NCBI RefSeq assembly: GCF_046630445.1
Contig: NC_092340.1
Coordinates: 19,384,001 to 19,448,000, forward strand
DNA length: 64,000 nt
Source of the DNA: Rutidosis leptorrhynchoides
Taxonomy: Eukaryota > Streptophyta > Magnoliopsida > Asterales > Asteraceae
Direction: 5' to 3'
Every line of letters begins with the position of its first letter. The stretch's first letter is position 1. The translations under genes were made by a program, and so were the position numbers. The notes beneath the pieces were generated by a model. It was given only the letters and a program-made list of their open reading frames with translations, did no database searches and was not told where the DNA came from. Shown piece after piece: positions 11,200-21,798 of the stretch.

Positions 11200-11910
11200 A
11201 TGGCTCAATCATCTACCGAAAATAAAGCTACCATGTCCAAAATTGACGGTAGCTCAAACCAAGCTGCCATGTCAAGATTGGACGGCAGCCAGTTACCATC
11301 CTCAACCCAATTAACCCATATCAGCCAAATTAATGACCTAATGGGTCAATTGGCTAATCTCTTGAAAAGCAATATTCAGTTTTTGAAAGAATTAGATCGA
11401 AAATTAGGGCTATCATCGAGTGTACCATCAACCAGTCATGAAATTGCTACAGAATTAGCAAGTGACGGCAAAGGGACCTCACATCACTTAACCCAGATGA
11501 ACCGAAACGGTGAAGCAGCGACGGAGCCTTATTTGGTTCCACAATGCTTTAAATTGAAAAAGGATCCAGATTGGTGGACAAAACCGGGCAAAGCAGCGAC
11601 GGTAGCGGCGGCAAACGAGCCAACCACCACCATCTCTGATCACAGCTTCGGTGGAGTCGTCACCACACCCGAAACCACTGGTATTAAATTCAAACCTTTT
11701 GTTACTCTATTTAAAAATTGTGAAGAAATTAAATCTAGGGTTCATACCTTTAGAAACCCAGATAATTTTAGAAACCCAGAAGAACTGACCTTGAATCGTG
11801 ATTTTAGAAACCCAGATGAACTGGCCTTGAATCGTGATTTTAGAAACCCAGATAAGAGTTTGAACCGTAAGCTTAGAGATAAGAAAACTTTTGGGGATAA
11901 TGAATCTTGA
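11200..11910 (+). CDS. Copia gag-like protein without a zinc knuckle
   Basis: A 236-residue open frame starts 36 bases after the primer-binding site, where gag belongs. A Ser/Thr-rich start is followed by a helical-looking stretch (SQINDLMGQLANLLKSNIQF) and a Lys/Arg/Asn-rich tail. The tail repeats FRNPD/FRNPE units with LNRD about four times (roughly residues 184-225). No CX2CX4HX4C motif occurs here or before the protease. It could be a diverged or C-terminally rebuilt gag; assignment is by position. Confidence 0.6.
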   Translation: MAQSSTENKATMSKIDGSSNQAAMSRLDGSQLPSSTQLTHISQINDLMGQLANLLKSNIQFLKELDRKLGLSSSVPSTSHEIATELASDGKGTSHHLTQMNRNGEAATEPYLVPQCFKLKKDPDWWTKPGKAATVAAANEPTTTISDHSFGGVVTTPETTGIKFKPFVTLFKNCEEIKSRVHTFRNPDNFRNPEELTLNRDFRNPDELALNRDFRNPDKSLNRKLRDKKTFGDNES

Positions 11911-12036
11911 ATAGAGATAAGGAAGCGTGTTCATAGGGACAAGGTAAAGCAATCTGGGGAAAAGGTTTTTCATACGGGTCCCAATGCTAACACTATACCC
12001 ACCGAAAATAAGAAAATAAATAAAAAAAGGTATTAT

Positions 12037-15000
12037 ATGGGTATGGTACATGGGGTAAGTACTGGGCCAAATTTAATGGGTAAGGGGCATGAGTTAAATA
12101 AGCCCATGATGGTGGACTCTAAAAAAATGGGCTGTCTAAATAATAATGACTTGTTTAAATATGGGCTTGGTATGTTCAATCAAAAGAGTGGACCAAGTAA
12201 GCCCACTGAGTCCATTGGGCTTGAGAAACCAATTCGGATTAAATGCTTTGGACCTAAAAATAAAAAGGTTACTAAATCCGTTTCAACTATTCCGTGTCAA
12301 AACACGTACTCCGTCTTATCCGAAATGCAAGATTCTTTACCCAAAGTAAACGTTGTTTCAAATATTTCAAAATCCACATCATGGATTCTTGATTGTGGAG
12401 CAACAGACACTATGACTTTTGATAAAAATGACATTCTTTTTAAAACTAAACCTAGGAAAAATAAAGTACAAACGGCTAATGGTGGGATTGCTGAAGTTAA
12501 AAGTGGTGGAACTATTGAAATTTCACCTACAATTAAACTACCCAATTGTCTATATATTCCAACTTTATCCCATAAGTTGTTATCGGTAAGTCATGTTACC
12601 AAAGAATTAAACTGTAAAGTCCTGATTTACCCGACTTTCTACATCTTGCAAGACATTCGGACAGGACAATTAATTGGGTGTGGCACTGAGAAAGGGGGGT
12701 TGTACTATGTCGATGAGGTTTCTCAGCAAGGTACCGTGTCTCTGGCTCACGGAACATCTACGAGGGAAGCCTGGTTATGGCATAGGAGATTGGGTCACCC
12801 ATCAGCCGGATATTTACATGCTTTATTTCCTAGTTTATTTTCATCTAATGTTAAATTAAATTGTGAGACTTGCATTTTGGCTAAGAGCCATCGTAGTACC
12901 TTTAAACCTAGTGATTCTAGAAAAGATGTTCCATTTGCTTTAATTCATTCCGACGTGTGGGGTCCAGCCCCAGTTATTGGGGGGAAAAATTACCGATATT
13001 TTGTCCTATTTATTGATGACCATACCCGGATGACTTGGATTTATTTTTTAACCCACAAATCCGAAGTGTTTGAAAAATTCTCTCAATTTTATAAAATGAT
13101 AAAAACTCAATTTAATAAAAACATACAAGTTTTAAGATCCGATAATGGGGGGAATTTGTTAATACCTCAATGAAACTGTTTTGCGAAAACAATGGGATTA
13201 TTCATCAAACCTCTTGTGCTCATACGCCCGAACAAAATGGAGTAGCCGAACGAAAAAATCGGCTACTCTTAGAAATGACAAGAGCTCTATTAATTGAATC
13301 TAAGGTTCCGAAAAGTTTTTGGCCCGAAGCTCTTGCTTCCACAACTTACCTTATTAACCGTTTACCTACTAAAGTTTTGGGCACAAAAACTCCTAAAGAT
13401 ACTCTTTCCCAGTTTTATAATCTGCCTAACACACTTAGTCTCGAACCTCGAATATTTGGGTGCTCGGTCTTTATTCACATCTCAAAAAATGAACGCAACA
13501 AACTTGATCCTTGTGCTGAAAAATGTGTTATGGTTGGTTATGGGATAAATCAAGAAAGATACCGGTGTTATAGCCCTAGAAGACGTCATGTCTTTACTAC
13601 CATGAATTGCAACTTTATTGAAACCGAATACTTCTATAACAATACCCAACTCACGAGTGAGGGGGAGAAAGAAGATAATGACACTCTAAGTTGGGTACAA
13701 TGGACACCTCAACCTGACAATATCCAAGTATTATCACCAAATCCTAGTCCTGATCCCGGATCACCTAAATCACCAAGCCCTGATCCCGAAGCACCAAACC
13801 CTGATCCCGAATCACCTGAATCACCAAGTCCTAATCCCGAAGCACCAAACCCTGGTCCCGAATCATCGAATATTGAACCAGATGAAATCTCCTCCAATAA
13901 TGAACAAGGAGAACAAAATAATTCAACTTCCGCTGAAACCACACAAAGATATGTTCTACCACAAAGAGCCAACAGAGGAGTACCACCAAAGAGATACTCT
14001 CCAGAAAAAGAAGCTCAAAGATCAAGGTACCCTATGGCTAATATTGCACAAGGAAACATATCCAGCAAAGCTCGAAAATTTAACTCTGCCTTATACTCTG
14101 AAGAAATCCCAACAAGTGTTGATCAAGCCATGAAATCTGGAAAATGGAAGAAGGCCATGGAAGAAGAGATGGAAGCACTCAGGAGAAGTGACACATGGGA
14201 AAAATGTGTCATTCCTCAAGGAAAAAAACCAGTTGGTAATCGATGGGTGTTTACAATAAAATACAAACCAGATGGTACCATTGAAAGATACAAAGCCCAG
14301 CTAGTTGCCAAGGGATATACTCAAAAATATGGATTAGATTATTCCGAGACTTTCTCACCAGTTGCGAAGATTGATACCATCAGGGTTCTTTTCTCAGTTG
14401 CTGCAAATGAAGATTGGCCACTTCACCAATTTGATGTGAAGAATGCCTTTCTACATGGTGAACTAAAAGAAGAAGTCTATATGGAAGCTCCTCCAGGATT
14501 CTCCTAAAACTTCAAAAATGGGAAAGCTTGTCGACTTAAGAAATCTTTATATGGGTTGAAACAATCCCCACGGGCTTGGTTTGGGAGATTTACTTTATTT
14601 ATGAAAAAAATACGATTTCAAACAAAGTAACTCGGATCATACTCTCTTCTTTAAACGAAAAGGAAATTTGATTACATGTTTAATCATCTATGTTGATGAT
14701 ATGATAATAACAGGAAACGATAAAGAGGAAATTTCTAACTTAAAAGTAAACTTATTTAAAGAATTTGAAATGAAAGACTTGGGCAGACTTAAATATTTTT
14801 TGGGGATTGAGGTGTTACGATCCCAACAGGGAATATTTATCTGTCAAAAGAAGTATGTTCTTGATTTTCTTGCAGAAACAGGTATGATTGATTGTAAACC
14901 AGCTGATACTCCGATGATTCCAAACCAAGAGCTATATATGGAAGATGAAGCTGATCTTGCTAATAAAGGGCAATACCAAAGGATGGTGGGAAAACTCATC

Positions 15001-15600
15001 TATCTTGCTCATACTCGACCTGATATATCACATGCAGTTGGAGTTGTGAGTCAATTCATGCATCAACCACAAGTTCACCATATGGAAGCTGTAATGAGAA
15101 TCATAAGATATTTGAAGAAAACAGTGGATCATGGAGTTGTTTTCAAAAGAAATGGGCTTCTAAGAACTCAAATATATACAGATGCAAGTTGGGCTGGAGA
15201 AAAAGGGGATAGAAGATCTACATCCGGATTCTTTACAATAGTCGGAAGTAATTTAGTTGCATGGAAAAGCAAGAAACAAAAGGTTATTTCTCTATCAAGT
15301 GCAGAATCAGAGTTTAGAGGGATAGCCAAAGGCGTTGTAGAAGCATTGTGGACCCGAAAACTTCTAACAGAGATCGGATTTTCACCAGAAGATAGCATTC
15401 AGATATTATGTGATAACGAAGCAGCCATTGCCATATCAGAAAATCCAGTTCAACGTGACCGAACCAAACATGTGGAAGTTGATCGACATTTTATTCGACA
15501 AAAATTAGATGATGAAATCATTTCCCTTCCATCAATCAGATCCGAAGATCAACTAGCTGACATCCTCACCAAATCAGTCAACGGAAGACTCTTCAGCTAA
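12037..15600 (+). pseudogene. Copia pol (protease, integrase, RT, RNase H), broken
   Basis: The first frame (12037-13173) has protease motif LDCGATDTMTF, the GAG-preintegrase block WLWHRRLGHP...CETCILAKSHR, and integrase residues HSDVWGP and RSDNGG. The frame then breaks in a run of G near 13146-13151 (a one-base loss is the simplest reading). The second frame (13170-14507) carries the rest of integrase ([14 protein letters not shown]), a Pro-rich linker of repeated SPDPEAPNP-type units, and the RT start ([25 protein letters not shown]). A stop at 14505 and a further frame change near 14590-14640 follow. The last frame (14668-15600) has the YVDDMI catalytic motif and RNase H (YTDASWAG, SSAESE, DNEAAIAI). 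Few breaks imply a fairly recent loss of function. Confidence 0.9.
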
Positions 15601-15651
15601 GTTCTTGGCAAGTTGAATATTGGAAACCCCACTGTTCAACTTGAGGGGGAG

Positions 15652-15990
15652 TGTCAGAATGAGTCACCAAAAAGTCAACAATAGTCAAATTACCATTTTT
15701 AGTAATTTGACTTATGGGATCAGAAGCTGCACTTCATCATTTCCTCAATTGGAAGCATACAAAACTGCACAAGATCAACGGCTACAAGCACCAAGACAAA
15801 ACAGCATTTTCCTTATTTGTAGAGGTGGTTCCAAAAAGTTTAATGGAGCCTAACCTCAAACTAGAATTAGCTGTTATATCTCTAAGTGTATATAAACACA
15901 CTTCAACTTGTAAAAACAATACAATAGTATCAATTCAAGTTCATAATATACAAACAGATCAATACATTCATAGATCTTTAATTCTTAATA
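15652..15990 (+). repeat. Copia 3' LTR
   Basis: It starts TGTCAGAATGAG right after the purine tract and ends TTCTTAATA, where the 5' LTR has TTCTTAACA, so the canonical terminal CA is altered. Otherwise it is near-identical to the 5' LTR. Confidence 0.88.
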
Positions 15991-16011
15991 GTATTCTCCC
16001 CATCAAAGATC

Positions 16012-17183
16012 AATGGATTCTCGTGTAACAGCGGAGACAGTAGGGGGGGTTTGTGGGTGCTAAGCCACCCCCAATGGCCCAACAACATTAGATTTTTATT
16101 AGTGCAGGCCCTAACTTCCGTTGATCCATCCGGTATGGTTACACCCAACAACGAGAAACTCGTGTGCTGAGTCGTGCGATAGTCGCATATCTCCATTCAT
16201 GTTTTATAACTTTCCATATTCGTGGTCTCGAGTTGATTGTTGGAGACTGTTTGAGAAATATGGTGTATTTACCTCGGAAGAAATTGCCGAGCGGACAACG
16301 CTTTGGTTTTGTAAGGTTTGAAGGCATTCGTGACACCGGTTGCTTCGTTAAGGTCTTGAACAACATTTAAGTAAACAGAATATGGGTACGTGTGTTTAAA
16401 GCAATGGATAGAAAAATGGGTGTTGTCAACAATGATGCATCATGCAGGTAATGCGAAATTCGTTAGTAAATATGACATTGTGGCTGACAAAGAGGACTTT
16501 TTGGATGCGATCGTGAATCCTAGTTCTAAGACTTCAAGGTGGGAAGGGAGATCGTTTGTGGATAGTGTTAAAGTTAGTAATCAGAACAACACTTCGGAGT
16601 CTCATTTTGCGGTTAGTAATCACATCGAGATAAAGGTTGGTGGTAAATGTTTCACGTTCAATCTACCCAATTCGGTGAATAACCACTATCTCGTATTTAG
16701 CTACAACCAGGATAGATTATCTTGGACCTTGGTAGAAGTGAATAACAAATTGGGTGATTGTATGAAAAATAATGTGGAGCTTCAGTCTAAGTTTAATGGT
16801 CCATCAGTCCAGTGCTCTAGATCGCTTGGTTTTGACGGGAATGAGAAAATTTGCAATGATGTGAGTAGCAAGTAGATACATGATATCCTGAAATATTTTT
16901 TCTAGCAAAGGATTCTGGTGACGGGATGGCCCCAAATGTGATGGTAGAGGAATCCAAAATGTCTCATGGTTCTCTTCCAAGTGAACTTTCGTGTTCCATT
17001 GTAAAAGATTCATTGCCCGAGGATAATGAATGAGATTTTAAAAACTGCATGTGTGATGCTTTATCTGATGTTTTTATTTGAATGTTGATGATGAGAAACA
17101 CAGTCCTACTATTGGGCCATGTGGGCTGCATTTAAATTCTAAAGATACTCCATTAGTGGAGCATGCTACTAATATTAAAAATA
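16012..17183 (+). pseudogene. LINE ORF1 remnant with an RRM-type domain, first part
   Basis: Degenerate coding DNA in shifting frames. Recognisable pieces are FYNFPYSWSRVDCWRLFEKYG and KLPSGQRFGFVRFEGIRDTGC (about 16200-16370), the RNP-type nucleotide-binding alpha-beta plait found in ORF1 of plant LINEs, which are abundant in Asteraceae. The open stretch 16390-16875 and the frame from 17102 follow. No endonuclease or RT domain is present. The sequence ends at the MULE insertion (TTAAAAATA, 17175-17183) and appears to resume on the minus strand at 55241-55106 and 41843-41550. Confidence 0.7.
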
Positions 17184-18295
17184 GAAAAAATTACGCCGTT
17201 GGTACCTGTGGTTTATATACATTATCATGATAACACCTAAACTTTTATTTTTGCGTAGTTAGTACCTATACTTTGTTCAACTTGCATGGTTGGTACACGT
17301 GCCTAACTGAGGTCAAATTTTAATGGTTACCCCTCATATGTGCCACACATGTGAGGGTATATTCGTCCATTTGTTATTAGGTTTATTATGGTTTTCAAAA
17401 ACTTGCATTGTATTCTTCTTTATATCATTAGTTTGAAATTCCGTTCTTCGGTGAACGAATATACAAGCAATTAATTCAATAGTTTTCACAAACCCATCTC
17501 ATATGTAGTAATTATATCATACAAGCCCCTGCAATCATTAAATAAGATAAATTAAAAATCTACTTTGAGGGTTTTATTGCTTCATAAAATTTAGAAACAT
17601 CAAACGTTGCCCGTTTAGTGCACTCTTCATCCAGATCATGATAAAATACGTATTATGAATCATGATGATAAAATTAAACCTTGTATCGAGTCATTATAAA
17701 CAATACCGCTGGTACAAATTGATTGCTATCGGCGTGTTCTTCGGCTATGTTTCTCTTCGATTCTCGCTTATACTAATATCGATACAAATTCTATGGTTCA
17801 GCAACGTAATTAACGATGATGGGAACGAAACATCAGTGACGTCAATGAAATCTCGCCGGAAAGTAGAATCGGAGTCGCAGGGTACCGGATTAGGTTTAGA
17901 GCTATAGTGTGAAGAAGATTATAAATCGAAAAGGATAACCGATTTATTCTGTCGGAGTTGATTAAGTTGGATATCAGTTCATGAAAACGAATTGTTTATG
18001 AGATGAAATCAAAAAGAAAGGAAAGAATTATGATATGAAATAATCTGATGGGATAAAAGAGGATGGTTCACCTGTATAATTATTACATTGTGGAATAAAA
18101 TTAGTAAACGGACGAATATACCCTCACATGTGTGGCAAATGTGAGGGGTTAACCATTAAAATTTGACCTCAATTAGCCAGAGGTACCAACCATGCAAGTT
18201 GAACAAAGCATAGGTACCAACTACACAAAAATAAATGTTTAGGTGTTATCATGATAATGTATACAAACCACAGGTACCAACGGCGTAATTTTTTC
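17184..18295 (+). mobile_element. Mutator-like element (MULE), copy 1, non-autonomous
   Basis: Long terminal inverted repeats of about 185 bp (17184-17370 and about 18108-18295) start GAAAAAATTACGCCGTTGG; I judge them roughly 90% alike. Total length is 1,112 bp with no transposase. The left 9 bp are TTAAAAATA (17175-17183) and the right 9 bp TAATGATAA (18296-18304), so this copy lacks a matching TSD; each 9-mer is found instead beside copy 2 at 55242-56352. Long TIRs and 9-bp duplications define Mutator-like elements. It carries an 81-codon ORF. Confidence 0.9.
17662..17907 (+). CDS. 81-aa ORF inside the MULE, possible captured gene fragment
   Basis: The ORF starts MMIKLNLVSSHYKQYRWYK, then has a hydrophobic stretch of about 27 residues (LIAIGVFFGYVSLRFSLIL onward), then a polar tail with INDDGNET and KSRRKVESESQ. 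This is the layout of the cytosolic end, signal anchor and stem start of a type II membrane protein such as a Golgi enzyme, but I do not recognise the parent gene. The other MULE copy has the same ORF with three residue changes and one synonymous change, which gives no sign of purifying selection. It could be a Pack-MULE style capture or chance. Confidence 0.4.
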   Translation: MMIKLNLVSSHYKQYRWYKLIAIGVFFGYVSLRFSLILISIQILWFSNVINDDGNETSVTSMKSRRKVESESQGTGLGLEL

Positions 18296-18834
18296 TAATG
18301 ATAATGATAAAAATAACAAAAATGTTAATAATAATAAAAGGTATTAGATTCTTAGTAATAATATTAAATTATAATAATACTGATAATTCTTAATAGTAAT
18401 GATAATAATATCTAATAATAAAAATGATATAAAAGATATAACAAATTACATGTATTCTATTTTCATATTATAACCTTAATGATACTTATAATACTATTAA
18501 TAATTATTGTAAGTATAACGACTTATATTTATATCCATTTTCATAATAATAATAATTCTTAATATCAATACTTAATAATAATAATTCTTAATTCAATTGA
18601 TTAAATTTTATTATTTTCAATTATTATATTTATTTACATTTATATATGTATACACCTGTACATATTTATTTATAAATAATTGTTCGTGAATCGTCGGGAT
18701 TAGTCAAAGGTTAAATAAATCCATGAAAACAAAATTCAAAATTTTTTGAGACTTATCTAACAGACTTTGCTTATCATGTCGAAAACATATAAAGATTAAG
18801 TTTGAATTTGGTCGGAAATTCCCGGGTCGTCACA
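18296..18834 (-). mobile_element. Unit Z: 5'-end part of an R-type gypsy LTR, cut by MULE copy 1
   Basis: Nearly identical to 33742-34280 and to 21260-21798. On the minus strand the LTR starts TGTGACGACCCGGGAATTTC at 18834. It is inserted at the ATAAC site in gag (18835-18839). The remainder of this LTR is not to the left but at 56353-58995, in inverted orientation. Confidence 0.85.
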
Positions 18835-19157
18835 ATAACCGTTCCAACAATAACAACAACCGCAACAACAACAATCCCAACAATAATAACCAGAGGCAGA
18901 AACCATGCCAGAGGTGTGAAGGATACCATCTGACTGGGCTTTGTACGACATCGTGTACTAAGTGTAATAGAAAGGGTCATGGTACGACGAAGTGTGAAGT
19001 TTACGGACCAATGGCTAACAAGAATAAAGGAACAAATAATGTCGGAACAAATAATACCGCCATTATTTGTTATGGATGTGGGAAGCCGGGTCATATCAGA
19101 AACGAATGCCCAAATCAGAGGAATACTAATGGACAGGGTTATGGAAGAGTTTTCAAT
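18835..19157 (+). pseudogene. Unit Z: gypsy gag C-terminal fragment with zinc knuckles
   Basis: Asn-rich stretch, then [14 protein letters not shown] and [14 protein letters not shown] (both CX2CX4HX4C), as in the gag of units A and B. At about 19153-19158 the gag sequence stops and runs straight into the middle of the unit A solo LTR at a shared ATAT, a microhomology junction. The protease and everything after it in unit Z are missing. Confidence 0.82.
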
Positions 19158-20333
19158 ATCGATTCAGGAAAACAGAACCGATGGATCTGCATGTTGTGGC
19201 CCAAGTTGTTAAGTCCAAAAGATAATGCAATTTTGATGGTCCATTAATAACTAAATTTGTTAGGCCTTAAAGAGTTTAAGCCCATAAAATCATTCGATGG
19301 CCTTTAAAAAAAATCCAGTCCCCCTTATGACTCCCGGTTCCATCTTTTCCCCAATTCCTTCGATCCCCAAATCAGATCAACGCGTAACCCTAGCTCCAAT
19401 CAATTCGCAGAAAGAGAAAAAAATATACACCATCATCGTAAAATCCATCAACAATCATCATCTTCATTAACAGAGCCATCGAGGAACAATCCTTCATGAA
19501 CAGCAGATCTTCGATTCGTCATCATGCTTGTTCGAGATCATCTCCAGTATTCGTCTCCATCGTCAATCATCATTCTTCATCAATCGTTCAAGTAATTGGT
19601 CCATTAACGAATCAAATAGGTAATTAGTTCATTTATATTTTTCTTATTTCTTCATTCATTAATATGTTTTGTACTTTTAATTGAATCGGACACGAGTGGT
19701 AATAAATTGTTTTCACGAAGGTTTGATGATAAACGGTTTTAGTTAAAGACTTGTTTGTGATTTCGATTTTTAATTGTAGTAATTGTGATTATTAAAGAAC
19801 GAACAGTTGTATGTGTTATTTGATTGAATAGCCATCAAAAGGCAATCATATGTGTTTGGTTAAGTAGGTCTTGATAGGGGTATTCATGGTGGTTTAGAAC
19901 TGGCTATTTAGTAGCAGAAGTTGCACATCATATAATTTGGTGATTTAATAGAAATCTTAAATGAAAGAGTGGCAGCTGCAAGTATTTAGCTTTAGGTATC
20001 GAATAGTAGAAACAAAAGTGGTTGGTCGGGTTCTTGGGTGCAAACCAAACTGAACACAATCGCAGTAGAAGTTTTCATAAAAATGGGTGATGATTGAGTG
20101 GTGTTTTGAAGGTGATGGCAGGCGTTTTGAGTATCATGGTACCTCTCAACATCTGTTAGGTATCAGGTAATAAATTTTCAAAATTTTGACCTTAATTGTC
20201 ATTGCAACATGACCTTGTAATGATCTCTCTTGTAGAGAGCCTTTGGATTATGAATGAAAGTATCATATTAGGTATTTATATCAATTCATTTTATGAAATC
20301 TTATATATCTATTAAGCATACTTTCACTCTTTC

Positions 20334-20372
<39 letters not shown>

Positions 20373-21798
20373 ATTATGTGCTTTAATCAAAGGTTTGCTG
20401 TGGGTCTTACCAGAGTTGCAGTAGCAGCATTTGAAGACAATGGTGTTGGTGTTTCAAGTGAATTTCTGGGTCTGGGTTGAAGACTGATACCGAAACAGAA
20501 AACTGAAGCAGTAGCACATGATGCAGGTAGGATAGTGGTGTTTGGTTTGTTTGTGCAGGTGAAACAGAAATAAACTTGCTGTGACACCAGTCACTTATGG
20601 TGGTGGTTGATAAACTGGAAAGGAGTTGATCGAGTTTGGTCTATTGTCTAAACCATGAAACTGGTAATGTTGTTATTAAGTATCCGGATATGGTGTAGTT
20701 GTATATGTATAAGCAGGTGATTGATGGCCTCGGTGACGTTAAGCCAAGGTTGTGGATGGCTAACAAGTACTCAAAGATATCAAATGAGATTGTGGTGCTG
20801 GGTTCGTGAAAAGAAACAGCAAAAATAGAAATGATAGAAGCATTTTACAAATGGTTTTCATGGTGGTGGTGCTCATGGTGGAGTGGTTATTTTTTATATC
20901 TAGTAGGTAATGTAATATGTATATACATAGAGATGATGATGTTTTGGGTTGTTAGTCATACAAGCAATAGTAGTGACCATAAAGGAATTAATCATTCTAA
21001 CAGTTGGTGATTATGTAGTGGTTTAATCAAATCAAGAAGAAGATTTAAAGTGAAGGAAGATGTTGATGTCTAACAAATTCGTACGAATGATCTTGATATG
21101 TATCAATTTTAGACAAGAAAATAAAACGATATAAAAAGCTTGATGGGGACGTCAACAGTATTCGATCTGTATTAGTTGAATCCTATAATATTAAAGAATG
21201 AATATATTAATAATTAATAATACTAATAATAATAGTAATATTAATAATAATTTTATAAATAATGATAATGATAAAAATAACAACAATGTTAATAATAATA
21301 AAAGGTATTAGATTCCTAGTAATAATATTAAATTATAATAATACTGATAATTCTTAATAGTAATGATAATAATATCTAATAATACAAATGATATAAAAGA
21401 TATAACAAATTACATGTATTCTATTTTCATATTATAACCTTAATGATACTTATAATACTATTAATAATTATTGTGAGTATAACGACTTATATTTATATCT
21501 ATTTTCATAATAATAATAATTCTTAATATCAATACTTAATAATAATAATTCTTAATTCAATTAATTAAATTTTATTATTTTCAATTATTATATTTATTTA
21601 CATTTATATATGTATACACCTGTACATATTTATTTATAAATAATTGTTCGTGAATCGTCGGGATAAGTCAAAGGTTAAATGAATCCATGAAAACAAAATT
21701 CAAAATTTTTTTAGACTTATCTAACAGACTTTGCTTATCATGTCAGAAACATATAAAGATTAAGTTTGAATTTGGTCGAAAATTCCCGGGTCGTCACA
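19158..21798 (-). mobile_element. Unit A: R-type solo LTR, missing its 3' third
   Basis: Matches 31643-34280 of the complete R LTR with scattered single-base differences. The MULE target site TAATGATAA is present and uninterrupted at 21260-21268. A (TA)n tract lies at 20337-20369. The LTR begins (minus strand) TGTGACGACCCGGG at 21798 and abuts gag at ATAAC (21799-21803). No convincing gene was seen; the plus strand has leader-like and intron-like sequence but no extended ORF. Confidence 0.82.

Larger units (their letters stand above)
10816..15990 (+). mobile_element. Ty1/copia LTR retrotransposon, nearly complete but disabled
   Basis: LTRs of about 337-339 bp lie at 10816-11152 and 15652-15990. 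A primer-binding site TGGTATCAGAGC (initiator-Met tRNA) is directly after the left LTR at 11153-11164, and a purine tract TTGAGGGGGAG directly before the right LTR. Domain order is gag, protease, integrase, reverse transcriptase, RNase H, which defines copia. The LTRs are close to identical except at their outer ends. The usual 5-bp TSD is not seen; instead a 26-27 bp imperfect repeat flanks the element. Frameshifts and a stop in pol mean it cannot act on its own. Confidence 0.92.

Noticed and set aside
19158-21258. Leader-like and intron-like sequence in the R LTR (also 31643-33740 and 56370-58505) as a host gene
   Set aside because: All copies are parts of one LTR family, with no long ORF and no known domain.
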